DNA from: Phycisphaerales bacterium
GTDB lineage: Bacteria > Planctomycetota > Phycisphaerae > Phycisphaerales > UBA1924
DNA: 64,000 nucleotides
Assembly: GCA_028279375.1 (NCBI GenBank)
Contig: JANQNW010000025.1
Span: 51,536 to 115,535 of the forward strand
Direction of reading: 5' to 3'
The notes under the pieces are model-generated. The model worked only from the letters and a program-made list of their open reading frames with translations. It was not told the origin of the DNA and did no database searches. The position numbers and the translations under genes were made by a program. Shown in pieces: positions 9,193 through 18,536 of the stretch (within the stretch, counting starts at the first letter, position 1; every line of letters starts with the position of its first letter).

Positions 9193-12100
9193 ATGCGCAC
9201 TCAGACTGCACGACCGCTGTCTCTACTCGTCGCCACATCGACGCTGACCCTCGGTCTCGCGAGCTGCGCCTCTACGTCGGAACCTGATTCCTCGATCCGG
9301 GCCGGCTCGGCGCCGGCGCCGCAGACCGTGCGAACCCAGACTGAGAACTCGTCGGCTGAAAGCGAGTCTGAGAACCAGGCGAGCGATGCATGGAGCGTCG
9401 ACGATGCGCCAGGACCGAAGTTCGAAGTCGAGATCGACACCACAACGGGCACATGGCTCTCCCTTGATGTCAGCCCGGAGGGCGACGAGATCGTCTTCGA
9501 CCTCCTCGGTGATATCTACATCATGCCCATTTATGGCGGCGAGGCCCGGGCGCTGACAGAGGGAGTCTCGTGGGACATGCAGCCCGTCTTCAGTCCGGAC
9601 GGCAAGTACATCGCCTTCACGAGCGACCGCGCCGGCGGCGACAACATCTGGGTGATGGATCGCGACGGCGAAAGTCCGCGCCAGGTGACGAAGGAGTCGT
9701 TCCGCCTCGTCTCGAGTCCGGCGTGGGATCCGAGCGGCGACTTCATCGTCGCGCGAAAGCACTTCACCTCGAAGCGATCGCTCGGCGCCGGCGAATTGTG
9801 GCTCTACCACCGTACGGGTGGCGACGGCGTGCAGATGACGAAGCGCCCGACCGAGCAGAAAGATGTCGGCGAGCCCGCGTTCAGTCCGGACGGGAAGCAC
9901 CTCTACTACAGCAGAGACATCACGCCCGGCCGGCAGTTTGAATACAACAAGGACTCGAATGGTCAGATCTACGCGATCGAGCGACTCGATCGCGAGACGG
10001 GCGAGGTTGATCGATTCGTGTCGGGTCCCGGCGGCGCTATCCGGCCCACACCGTCACCGGACGGCACGCGCCTCGCGTTCGTTCGTCGCGTGCGCCACCA
10101 GTCCACGCTCTTCATCAAGGATCTCGAGACGGGCGAAGAGTGGCCGATCCATGACGCGCTCGAGCGCGACATGCAGGAAGCGTGGGCCATTCACGGTGTC
10201 TATCCGCATATGGCATGGACGCCCGATTCCGACTGGATCATCTTCTGGGCGAAGGGGCGTTTTCATCGGATCAACGCTGACACCGGCGTGCTCGAGGATG
10301 TCCCATTCAGTGTGAAATCAACGCGCACTGTTCAGACGGCGCTTCGATTCCCGATAGAGGTCGCGCCGGACACCTTCGATGTGAAGATGCTTCGGTGGCC
10401 GCGCGTCTCTCCGGACGGGGCCCATGTCGTCTATCAGGCGCTTGGTCATCTGTACATCAAGGACCTTCCCGATGGCGAGCCCGAGCGGCTCACCAGTTCC
10501 AGAGATCATTTTGAGTTCTATCCGAGCTTCTCACGCGACGGCAGGCTCATCGTCTATACGACCTGGAGCGACTCGGAGCTCGGGTCCGTGCGCATCGCGT
10601 CAGTCGATGGATCGTGGAGCAAAGCGCTGACGACTGAGCCCGGCCACTACATCGAGCCGGTCTTCAGTCCGGACGGCGAGACAGTCGTCTTCCGGAAGAT
10701 CGGCGGCGGCTGGCTTCGCTCACCCGCATGGTCAGAGCGTCAGGGCGTGTATGCGATCAGCGTCGACGGGGGCGAGCCGCGACTTGTGACGAAGTCTGGT
10801 TCTCGCCCGCAGTTCGGCGCGTCAAATGATCGCGTCTTCTTCATGAAGGTGAAGCCGGAGGAACTCTCCGACACGCGATCGCTCGTCAGCATGAATCTCA
10901 ATGGCAAGGACGAGCGCACGCACTACTCCAGCGGCTGGGCCCAGGACTACAGCATCTCGCCCAATGGGCGCTGGGTCGCATGGCGCGAAGGGTGGAAGGC
11001 CTATCTGGCGCCCTTCGTACAAACGGGGCAGGCGATCACTATCTCCCCCTCGACGAAGGCGATTCCGGTCGCCCAGGCCTCCGAGCACCTCGGCGACTAT
11101 CTGCATTGGGCGGGCGACAGCCGGGCGCTGCACTGGTCCATGGGACCTGAGCTCTTCACGCGCTCATTGACGGATACTTTCGCGTTCCTCGACGGCGCCG
11201 GAGAAGAGCCGGCCGAACCGACCGCCGAGGGGATCAACATCAGCTTCCGCACTGAGGCGGACAAACCATCGGGCACAATCGCGCTCGTCGGCGCGAGAAT
11301 CGTGACGATGGTCGGCGATGAGGTGATCGAAGACGGAACGATCGTCGTCGAATCCAATCGGATCGTCGCGGTCGGCGAGAGAGGGACGGTGCGCGTGCCC
11401 GCGAATGCGCACCTTATCGACGTCTCAGGCCGCACGATAATTCCGGGGCTTGTCGATGTCCACGCGCACGGCGCTCAGGGCACGAACGGAATCATTCCGG
11501 AGCATAATTGGCTGCACTACGCGAGCATCGCGTTCGGCACTACGACCGTGCATGACCCGTCCAATCACACACCGACGATCTTCGCGTCGAGCGAGATGTC
11601 GCGGGCCGGAGTCATCACCGCGCCGCGGACGTTCTCGACAGGCACGATCCTCTACGGGGCCAACGCGCCCGGTTACAAAGCCGACATCAACAGTCTCGAC
11701 GATGCGCTCTTCCATCTGAATCGCATGAAGGCGGTCGGCGCATTTACAGTGAAGAGCTACAACCAGCCACGGCGCGACCAGCGTCAGCAGGTCGTCGAGG
11801 CGGCGCGTCAACTCGAGATGATGGTCGTTCCTGAGGGCGGATCGACCTTCCAGCACAACATGACGATGGTGGTCGATGGCCACACCGGCGTGGAGCACAA
11901 TCTGCCGGTGGAGCACATCTACGACGACGTGATCGACCTCTGGTCCGCGACTGAAGTCGGACACACGCCGACCCTCGTCGTCGCGTATGGCGGCATATCC
12001 GGGGAGAACTACTGGTATCAGCACACCAATGTGTGGGAGAACGAGCGCCTGAATCGGTTCGTTCCTCGCCACATTGTCGACCCACGTTCTCGCCGTCGTG

Positions 12101-12603
12101 TCATGGCGCCGGAAGAGGAGTACAACCACATTCGCGCTGCCGAGGTGGAGAAGAAACTCTACGACGTCGGTGTCACGGTGCACGTCGGGGCCCACGGGCA
12201 ACTCGCCGGTCTCGCGGCGCACTGGGAGATCTGGATGCTCGAGCAGGGGGGCATGACAGAGCACGAAGCGCTGCGGTGCGCCACCATCTACGGCGCCCGT
12301 TATCTCGGCTTCGATGGCGACATCGGGTCGATCGAGATCGGCAAGCTGGCGGATCTGCTCGTGCTCTCCGAGAACCCGCTCGAGAACATCCGGGACACGG
12401 AGACGGTGGAGTTCACGATGCTCAATGGCCGTCTCTACGATGCCCGCACGATGAATCAGATCGGCAACGAACGGGACTACGTGGGCGAGGAGTTCTACGG
12501 CGAGGAGGGCCCGAGGAATCTCAGTCCCTGGATGAATCCCATCGATGTGCACACGATCCCAGGCGCATCCTGCGGCTGCGCGGCCGGACCCGCCCATCCG
12601 TAA
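9193..12603 (+). CDS. Lipoprotein with TolB-like beta-propeller fused to an amidohydrolase domain
   Basis: Large exported enzyme of 1136 residues. The signal peptide ends in the lipobox GLASC. Residues of about 80-660 form a WD40-like/TolB beta-propeller (PD40-type repeats), seen as FSPDGKYIAFTSDRAGGDN, PTPSPDGTRLAFVRR, RVSPDGAHVVYQA and FSPDGETVVFRK. The second half (about 675-1110) is a metal-dependent amidohydrolase: the HxH pair is at His757/His759 (GLVDVHAHG), with later histidines in VEHNLPVEH and HVGAHGQLAG, and the closing GSIEIGKLADLLVL typical of imidazolonepropionase-like enzymes. Substrate unknown; propeller-amidohydrolase fusions are found in several phyla and are often annotated only by domain. 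The start at 9193 is set by the lipoprotein signal; the frame remains open upstream into the divergent promoter region. Confidence 0.9.
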   Translation: MRTQTARPLSLLVATSTLTLGLASCASTSEPDSSIRAGSAPAPQTVRTQTENSSAESESENQASDAWSVDDAPGPKFEVEIDTTTGTWLSLDVSPEGDEIVFDLLGDIYIMPIYGGEARALTEGVSWDMQPVFSPDGKYIAFTSDRAGGDNIWVMDRDGESPRQVTKESFRLVSSPAWDPSGDFIVARKHFTSKRSLGAGELWLYHRTGGDGVQMTKRPTEQKDVGEPAFSPDGKHLYYSRDITPGRQFEYNKDSNGQIYAIERLDRETGEVDRFVSGPGGAIRPTPSPDGTRLAFVRRVRHQSTLFIKDLETGEEWPIHDALERDMQEAWAIHGVYPHMAWTPDSDWIIFWAKGRFHRINADTGVLEDVPFSVKSTRTVQTALRFPIEVAPDTFDVKMLRWPRVSPDGAHVVYQALGHLYIKDLPDGEPERLTSSRDHFEFYPSFSRDGRLIVYTTWSDSELGSVRIASVDGSWSKALTTEPGHYIEPVFSPDGETVVFRKIGGGWLRSPAWSERQGVYAISVDGGEPRLVTKSGSRPQFGASNDRVFFMKVKPEELSDTRSLVSMNLNGKDERTHYSSGWAQDYSISPNGRWVAWREGWKAYLAPFVQTGQAITISPSTKAIPVAQASEHLGDYLHWAGDSRALHWSMGPELFTRSLTDTFAFLDGAGEEPAEPTAEGINISFRTEADKPSGTIALVGARIVTMVGDEVIEDGTIVVESNRIVAVGERGTVRVPANAHLIDVSGRTIIPGLVDVHAHGAQGTNGIIPEHNWLHYASIAFGTTTVHDPSNHTPTIFASSEMSRAGVITAPRTFSTGTILYGANAPGYKADINSLDDALFHLNRMKAVGAFTVKSYNQPRRDQRQQVVEAARQLEMMVVPEGGSTFQHNMTMVVDGHTGVEHNLPVEHIYDDVIDLWSATEVGHTPTLVVAYGGISGENYWYQHTNVWENERLNRFVPRHIVDPRSRRRVMAPEEEYNHIRAAEVEKKLYDVGVTVHVGAHGQLAGLAAHWEIWMLEQGGMTEHEALRCATIYGARYLGFDGDIGSIEIGKLADLLVLSENPLENIRDTETVEFTMLNGRLYDARTMNQIGNERDYVGEEFYGEEGPRNLSPWMNPIDVHTIPGASCGCAAGPAHP

Positions 12604-12745
12604 TTCGTCGGGACACGTCAGCCTGCTCTAAGTTCTTTGTGCCAAGGCACTTGTGCAGTATTATCGGTGGGCCGCCGGGGGGCGGCTCCACATGGTCATT
12701 CTGCCTTCGGCGACGGGGACGCCGGGGCGATTGAAGGAACGAATC

Positions 12746-14602
12746 ATGGTGAGTGAATGGACTCCGAGGATGCGAGCGCTTGGCGCGAGCTGCGCGATCG
12801 CGTTGACGGCGGCGATGATGACTCCGGCGCTGGCGTCTGACGTCGATGCGCCCGAGATCTGGTTCGAAGATATTGAGGCGGAGGCTCGGTTCGGCTCACG
12901 TGATCTTCGTGTCTTTACTTCCGCAATCTGGAAGGCCGCGACCACCGGCCGGGATCTCGATCGCGCGGCGCTCCCGGACGCGATCGCAGACGACGCCGAT
13001 CAGCGCATCGTCTTCGTCTCGGCGAGCGACGGCGAGAATGCGGCCACCGTCGGCATGGGGTCTGGTGACGGCCTCGCAGACGCAACACGCGACGCGCTCG
13101 CCTCATTGCGTGATCGCTCCGACGCCGACGTGCGATGGCTGATTGTCGACATTGTCGAAGATGTGACGCCGAGTAGTGAAGTGGACTCCGTGGACCTGCG
13201 CGACGGGCGCATCCCGCTCATGGGAGCGGCCTTCTCACGTGAGACGGCGCTCGCGTTCCTTCCGGGCGAGATCACGGGACGCGGCCTTCAGAATGAGAAT
13301 GGCGAGTTCGAGATCTTCAACGCGTTCACCTTTCTGCTCGATCGCCCTGACGAAGCGCGCCGCCTTCAGGGCGCCATGCAGACCGGTGAGTCGCCTGGGC
13401 TTCGATTCACGACTCGGAGCTACTTCACGGATGGGCAGGAGATCGTCTCCCTCTTCCGAGGGCATCGTCTCTTCGACGCCCTTGATACGGAGTTGCTCCT
13501 CGAGACGGCGACAGCCGCTGGCGACTACCTCGCTCGATCTGTGGGACCGCGCGGTCAGTTCGTTTACAACTACCTGCCTGATCAGGACATCAACGACCAG
13601 GACTACAACATCGTGCGTCATGCCGGCACGACGTATTCCATTTATCAGCTCTACACAGTCACGAGGAATCCCGAGCTCCTGGAGGCGGGCGAGCGAGCCG
13701 TTGGATATCTGCTGGATCGCATCGTGCCGGCGCCGAACGCTGAGGGCGATGAACTCTGCGCTGTGGAAGGCGGCGAGATAAAGCTCGGCGGGGCGGCCCT
13801 GGCGTGCGTGGCGCTCGCTGAGTATACGGAAGCGACAGGCGACAAACGTCACTTCGAGACACTGCAGCGCTGCGCGCGCTGGATCGTGTCAACCCAGCTC
13901 GAGAACGGAGAGTTCGCGCCGCACAAGATGACGTTCCCCGAGGGGACGCCGATGCCCTTCAACTCCGAGTATTACCCCGGTGAGGCCCTGCTCGCCCTGA
14001 CGCGCCTGTACGCGATCGACAAGGACGAGCGCTGGCTCGACGCCGCGGAAGCCGGCGCCAAGTGGTTGATCAACGTGCGTGATGGCGACAAGTCAATCGG
14101 GCGTCTCGCCCATGATCACTGGCTGCTCTACGCGCTCAATGAGTTGTATCGCGAGCGCCAGAACCCGCTCTACATGGAGCATCTGAAGCGCATCACGACC
14201 GCGATCGTCGGCCGCCAGAATCTGACGCCGGAAGTGCGGGACTGGTATGGCTCGTACTACAACCCGCCGCGTTCGACGCCGACGGCTTGTCGCGCGGAGG
14301 GCCTTGGCGCCGCGTACGCGCTCATGCGCGATTTCGGCGACGACGAGGACGCCCTGCTGAAGAAGCAGGCGCTGGATGCTCTTGAGAACAGCGTCATGTT
14401 CAGCCTGCAAATGCAGTACCGGCCGGAGAACGCGATGTTCTTCAAGGATCCGAATCGCGCGATCGGCGGATTCTCAGGCTCATTCACTGACAGCTCGATC
14501 CGAATCGACTTCGTGCAGCACAATCTCTCGGCGCTGATTCAGCTTCGGGACATTCTGCTCATGGAGGAGGAGTCGCGCCGGGAGTCTCTGCCGCCGAACT
14601 GA
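12746..14602 (+). CDS. Secreted alpha/alpha-toroid protein (six-hairpin glycosidase-like), function unknown
   Basis: Exported protein of 618 residues. The signal peptide ends ...MMTPALA-SD. An N-terminal region of about 200 residues (VFTSAIWKAATTGRDL, IVFVSASDGENAATVGMGSG) is of unclear fold. From about 230 onward, repeated helical hairpins (LLETATAAGDYLARSV, LLEAGERAVGYLLDRI, HFETLQRCARWIVSTQ, WLDAAEAGAKWLINV) match the alpha/alpha toroid of six-hairpin glycosidases, epimerases and related enzymes. Acidic residues that could be catalytic occur (for example in FNSEYYPGEALLAL), but no family signature fixes a reaction. The start at 12746 is supported by GAAGGAA six bases upstream and the signal peptide. 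It follows the propeller/amidohydrolase gene on the same strand after 142 bases. Confidence 0.75.
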   Translation: MVSEWTPRMRALGASCAIALTAAMMTPALASDVDAPEIWFEDIEAEARFGSRDLRVFTSAIWKAATTGRDLDRAALPDAIADDADQRIVFVSASDGENAATVGMGSGDGLADATRDALASLRDRSDADVRWLIVDIVEDVTPSSEVDSVDLRDGRIPLMGAAFSRETALAFLPGEITGRGLQNENGEFEIFNAFTFLLDRPDEARRLQGAMQTGESPGLRFTTRSYFTDGQEIVSLFRGHRLFDALDTELLLETATAAGDYLARSVGPRGQFVYNYLPDQDINDQDYNIVRHAGTTYSIYQLYTVTRNPELLEAGERAVGYLLDRIVPAPNAEGDELCAVEGGEIKLGGAALACVALAEYTEATGDKRHFETLQRCARWIVSTQLENGEFAPHKMTFPEGTPMPFNSEYYPGEALLALTRLYAIDKDERWLDAAEAGAKWLINVRDGDKSIGRLAHDHWLLYALNELYRERQNPLYMEHLKRITTAIVGRQNLTPEVRDWYGSYYNPPRSTPTACRAEGLGAAYALMRDFGDDEDALLKKQALDALENSVMFSLQMQYRPENAMFFKDPNRAIGGFSGSFTDSSIRIDFVQHNLSALIQLRDILLMEEESRRESLPPN

Positions 14603-14617
14603 CGCGGAGAGCAGGCG

Positions 14618-17600
14618 TCACTGACGGATGCGCGCCCACTGCGCGTTGAGACGTTTCATAGACACCGGTGTCGCGACGCCGAGTTCCTCAGCATGGACCA
14701 TCACGCGGTACTCCTCGATCATCCATCGGAAGTACGCGAGGTTCGCATCGCACTCGCCCTGCATGCGATGCCGCTCCGCAGTCTCCTTGTATGCGTTCCA
14801 CCACGTCGCGACCTTCGCCGCGTTGTGCTGATCGCGCGTCTCTCCGACGTCCATAGCCTTGCCTACGCGCCGGCTCGCCGCTGAGAAGTACCGAGGAAAT
14901 TGAGCAAGCCAGACGAAGGGCGTCTCGAGCAGGAAGCCGGGCGTAAGCAGGTGCGCAAACTGATCGCGAATATCCGCGGCGGTCGCCGGTGCTCGATCGT
15001 GTGCGCGCTCAAGCGCCAACTCGAGCTCCTGATGCGCATTGACAAGGGAGAGCAGGAAGAGATCGACGTGGTCGGTCGCCTCCGTGATCGAATTCCAGCC
15101 GATGTCGAGGCGTCGCTCGAAGGCCGCGGAGCTCATGATTATGGAGTCTTCGCGCAGGAACGCCCGGTCGGCGATAAGAACCCGTATCGCATCGTCGAGT
15201 TCGCGCAGGTCGCCCATCGTTGCGAAGCCGAGGCGTATGGCGTCCAGGTGGCGGAGTTCCCGCGCACGATGATTGAGCTCTGAACTGACCTCCAGCGCGA
15301 AGAGCCTCCGCAGTCCTTTCGGTAGTTCGCGCTCCGCCAGTTCCGGTGTTGTCGCAAGTCGGATAGACACCGAATCGCCGTCATCGACAATCGTCGGGAA
15401 CACCTGCACCGTCGCGCCAGCCCGTTCGATCTCAACGCGCTCACGGAGATCACCGAATGTCCATTTCACGATTCCTTGGCGGCAATGCTCCTCGTCCTCG
15501 ATGAACCCGACTGATCGCGCTGCGCCTGAGCCCAGCGACCGACGAAGCTCGAGCAGGTCGCGTCCTGCCCCGAGTTCATGTCCGCTGTCATCGACCACGC
15601 GAAAGTTCATCGACAGGTGTTCAGGCAGAAGCTCAAGACGGAAGTGCTCCGGGAGGATCTGCACGCCCGCGAGGCGACCGAGACGATCGGCGACGGCGCC
15701 CAGCAGCGAGCGCTCGTTCGTATCAATGTCTTCCGCCACGCGTTCCGCGAACTCGCGCGCCGGCGCAAAGAGGCGACGGGTCTGTTTCGGAAGCGACCTG
15801 ATGAGCGCCTCGACCTTGTCTTCGAGCGGGCCAGGCGCGATCCACTCGCAGCGTCTGGCGTCAACCTGCGGCAGCAGATCCGCCGGTGTCTGCAGCGTCA
15901 CGCCATCATCCTGCTCGCCGGGTTCGAATCGGTACTCGAGCGCGAGAGTCGATTCGCCCACGCGCAATCCGTCCGGATGCGGCTCGGCAGCGGCGTCCTC
16001 GACATGCTCCGACGCGACAAGTTCCTGAGGCAGGAAGAGAATCTCCGGACTTCTCTTCTCGACGCCCTTGCGCCACTTGTCGAGCAGCTGACCGCTGAAC
16101 ACGTCCCTGGGAAGAACCTGATCGAAGAACTCGAATCGCTCCTCGGCGTCGCGAATGAGATCGTGTCGGCGAGTCTTCGCTTCGAGCACGGCAAGATCGT
16201 GCACCAGCTTCCGATTGTGCATCATGTATGGCGCGTCAGTCGCCATGTCGCCTTCGACGAGCGCGTGGTGGATGAAGAGCGTGCGCGACTGCGCCGGGTC
16301 GATCGGTCCGAAGTGCACCGACCGCTCCTTGACGATGGGGAGGCCGAAGAGCGAGACGCTCTCCTTCGCAGAGACGCGCGCCTTGAGGGCGTCCCAATGG
16401 GGGTCGGAGTGACTCTTTCGTATGAGATGATCGCCGACGCGCTCGATCCACTGCGGCTGAATCTGCGCCACTGTGCGCGCGTAGAGGCGCGTCGTGCGCA
16501 CGAGTTCTGACGCCATAATCCACTTCGGGTTCTTCTGGAAGAGGCCGGATCCGGGGAAAATGTGGATTCTCGCTCCGCGGGCGCCGGCGTATTCATGCGC
16601 CTCGGCCTTCTTCGCGATGTTGCTGAGAAGGCCCGAGAGCAAGGCACGGTGGATCGACGCAGGATCAGCGTCACTGGAGTTCAGGCGTAGGCTCATGTCG
16701 CGCACGAGCTGCCGCAGCTGGCGATGCACATCCACCCATTCGCGCATCCGCAGGTATGAGAGGAAGTTCTGTCTGCAAGCCTTCCTCAATTGGCTGCGAG
16801 AGATCTTCTCCGATTGAGTGTGGTAGAAACGCCAGATATTCAGGAGTAAGAGGAAGTCCGAGGTTTCGTCCTTGAACCGCTCGTGCGCCTCATCCGCCTC
16901 GTCGCGCCGCTCCATCGGACGCTCGCGCGGATCCTGGCACGCAAGAGCGGCGACGATGATCAACGCCTCACGAAGGCAGTTCTCGTCAGACGCCGCGAGA
17001 ATCATCCGACCGAGCCGTGGATCGATCGGCAGGCGCGCCAGCTTTTCCCCGATGCTCGTGAGGCGGTCTCTCTCATCGATGGCGCCGAGCTCATGGAGCG
17101 TGTCGAATCCATCGCGGATCATGCGGCCGTCGGGCGGATCCATGAACGGAAAGTCCTGGATCTCGCCGAGATTGAGGGCCTTCATCTGAAGGATGACGCT
17201 CGCAAGATTGCTGCGCAGAAGCTCCGGCGTCGTATGCTCCGGACGCCCTGAGAAATCCTCCTCTGAATACAGGCGGACGCACACACCTGGTCCGATGCGT
17301 CCGCACCGACCAGCGCGCTGCTTCGCCGAAGCCTGTGACACGGGCTCGATCGGCAGGCGTTGGATCTTCTGGCGCGGGCTGTAGAGGCTCATGCGCGCCA
17401 GTCCGGGGTCGATCACCGCTCGAATCCCTGGAACCGTGAGCGATGTCTCCGCGACATTCGTGGCGATGATCACGCGTCGACCGGTGTGCGCTTTGAAGAC
17501 CTTCTGTTGTTCAGCGGTTGAGAGCCGGGCGTAAAGCGGGAGGATCTCCCCCTGGTGCACCCCCGGCAGCCAATGTCTCCGAAGACTCTCTGCGGTCTCG

Positions 17601-18493
17601 CGAATCTCGCGCTCGCCGCTCATGAAGATGAGCACATTCCCCGGGGCGTCGCGATCGAGCTCGCGCAACGCATCCAGCACGCCCTCCTGCAGATCGCGAT
17701 CTTCCTCGTCTTCGTGGGTCACCAGCGGACGGTGACGGACCTCGACGGGATAGGTTCTACCCGAGACCTCGATGATCGGCGCGCCATCGAAATGATCGCT
17801 GAACCGCTGCGGGTCGATCGTCGCGGAGGTGATGATCACCTTGAGATCCGGCCGCTTCGGCAGGATCCGCTTCAGGTAGCCGAGCAGGAAGTCAATATTG
17901 AGACTTCGTTCGTGCGCTTCATCGATGATGATCGTGTCGTACAGTTCGAAGAGCCGATCGGATTGCGTCTCAGCGAGCAGGATGCCGTCCGTCATCACCT
18001 TGATCAGCGTGTTCTCGCTGACCTGATCAGAGAATCGGATCTTGTAGCCGACGCCGGCGCCGACACTGGTCCCCAGTTCCTGGGCGACGCGCGATGCGAC
18101 CGCTCGCGCTGCGATGCGCCGAGGCTGCGTGTGGCCGATCATGCCGTCCACGCCGCGACCGAGCTCGAGGCACATCTTCGGCAGCTGCGTCGTCTTCCCC
18201 GATCCCGTTTCGCCACAGACGATGACGACCTGGTGCTCGCGGATAAGCGACAGAATCTCCTCGCGTCGATCGACGACGGGAAGCTCAAGCTCATATTTGG
18301 GCGTCAGCAATCGCTCTGCGCGCTTCTTCCGTCGATCGTGCGCGTCAGCGATCGCCTTACGCACCGCCTCCACAGCGTGATCAGATGGGTCCTTGCGCTG
18401 CCGGATTCCGCGCAAGCGCCGGCGCAGTCTTCTTCGATCGCAGATCATGCACTCGTTGATCTGCTCGCCGAGTTCGTGGAGCGCAGGTGGCAT
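14618..18493 (-). CDS. hrpA: ATP-dependent RNA helicase HrpA (DEAH box)
   Basis: DEAH-box RNA helicase of about 1291 residues, the usual HrpA length. Early residues MICDRRRLRRRLRGI match HrpA N-termini. Walker A is GETGSGKTTQLP, motif II is DEAHERSLN, motif III is SAT (VIITSATID), and the later motifs NVAETSLTVPGI and QRAGRCGR are present, followed by the helicase-associated and OB-fold regions and the long HrpA C-terminal domain (ending SMKRLNAQWARIRQ). HrpA unwinds RNA and rescues stalled or collided ribosomes in other bacteria. The start at 18493 leaves 43 bases after the SecA-like gene; an in-frame start at 18568 would overlap that gene by about 30 bases, and neither has a clear Shine-Dalgarno site. 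It may be co-transcribed with the SecA-like gene without sharing its function. Confidence 0.93.
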   Translation of the reverse strand: MPPALHELGEQINECMICDRRRLRRRLRGIRQRKDPSDHAVEAVRKAIADAHDRRKKRAERLLTPKYELELPVVDRREEILSLIREHQVVIVCGETGSGKTTQLPKMCLELGRGVDGMIGHTQPRRIAARAVASRVAQELGTSVGAGVGYKIRFSDQVSENTLIKVMTDGILLAETQSDRLFELYDTIIIDEAHERSLNIDFLLGYLKRILPKRPDLKVIITSATIDPQRFSDHFDGAPIIEVSGRTYPVEVRHRPLVTHEDEEDRDLQEGVLDALRELDRDAPGNVLIFMSGEREIRETAESLRRHWLPGVHQGEILPLYARLSTAEQQKVFKAHTGRRVIIATNVAETSLTVPGIRAVIDPGLARMSLYSPRQKIQRLPIEPVSQASAKQRAGRCGRIGPGVCVRLYSEEDFSGRPEHTTPELLRSNLASVILQMKALNLGEIQDFPFMDPPDGRMIRDGFDTLHELGAIDERDRLTSIGEKLARLPIDPRLGRMILAASDENCLREALIIVAALACQDPRERPMERRDEADEAHERFKDETSDFLLLLNIWRFYHTQSEKISRSQLRKACRQNFLSYLRMREWVDVHRQLRQLVRDMSLRLNSSDADPASIHRALLSGLLSNIAKKAEAHEYAGARGARIHIFPGSGLFQKNPKWIMASELVRTTRLYARTVAQIQPQWIERVGDHLIRKSHSDPHWDALKARVSAKESVSLFGLPIVKERSVHFGPIDPAQSRTLFIHHALVEGDMATDAPYMMHNRKLVHDLAVLEAKTRRHDLIRDAEERFEFFDQVLPRDVFSGQLLDKWRKGVEKRSPEILFLPQELVASEHVEDAAAEPHPDGLRVGESTLALEYRFEPGEQDDGVTLQTPADLLPQVDARRCEWIAPGPLEDKVEALIRSLPKQTRRLFAPAREFAERVAEDIDTNERSLLGAVADRLGRLAGVQILPEHFRLELLPEHLSMNFRVVDDSGHELGAGRDLLELRRSLGSGAARSVGFIEDEEHCRQGIVKWTFGDLRERVEIERAGATVQVFPTIVDDGDSVSIRLATTPELAERELPKGLRRLFALEVSSELNHRARELRHLDAIRLGFATMGDLRELDDAIRVLIADRAFLREDSIIMSSAAFERRLDIGWNSITEATDHVDLFLLSLVNAHQELELALERAHDRAPATAADIRDQFAHLLTPGFLLETPFVWLAQFPRYFSAASRRVGKAMDVGETRDQHNAAKVATWWNAYKETAERHRMQGECDANLAYFRWMIEEYRVMVHAEELGVATPVSMKRLNAQWARIRQ

Positions 18494-18536
18494 TGCGAGG
18501 GAAGAATACTCAGCAGGGCTCAGTGAGACAGCGCGT

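Noticed and set aside
12673..12690. GCCGCC / GGCGGC hairpin before the alpha/alpha-toroid gene as a terminator
   Set aside because: The stem is short and is not followed by a T run in either direction.
17555..18526. Long plus-strand frame opposite hrpA
   Set aside because: It is antisense to the helicase motifs of hrpA and has no recognisable domain.
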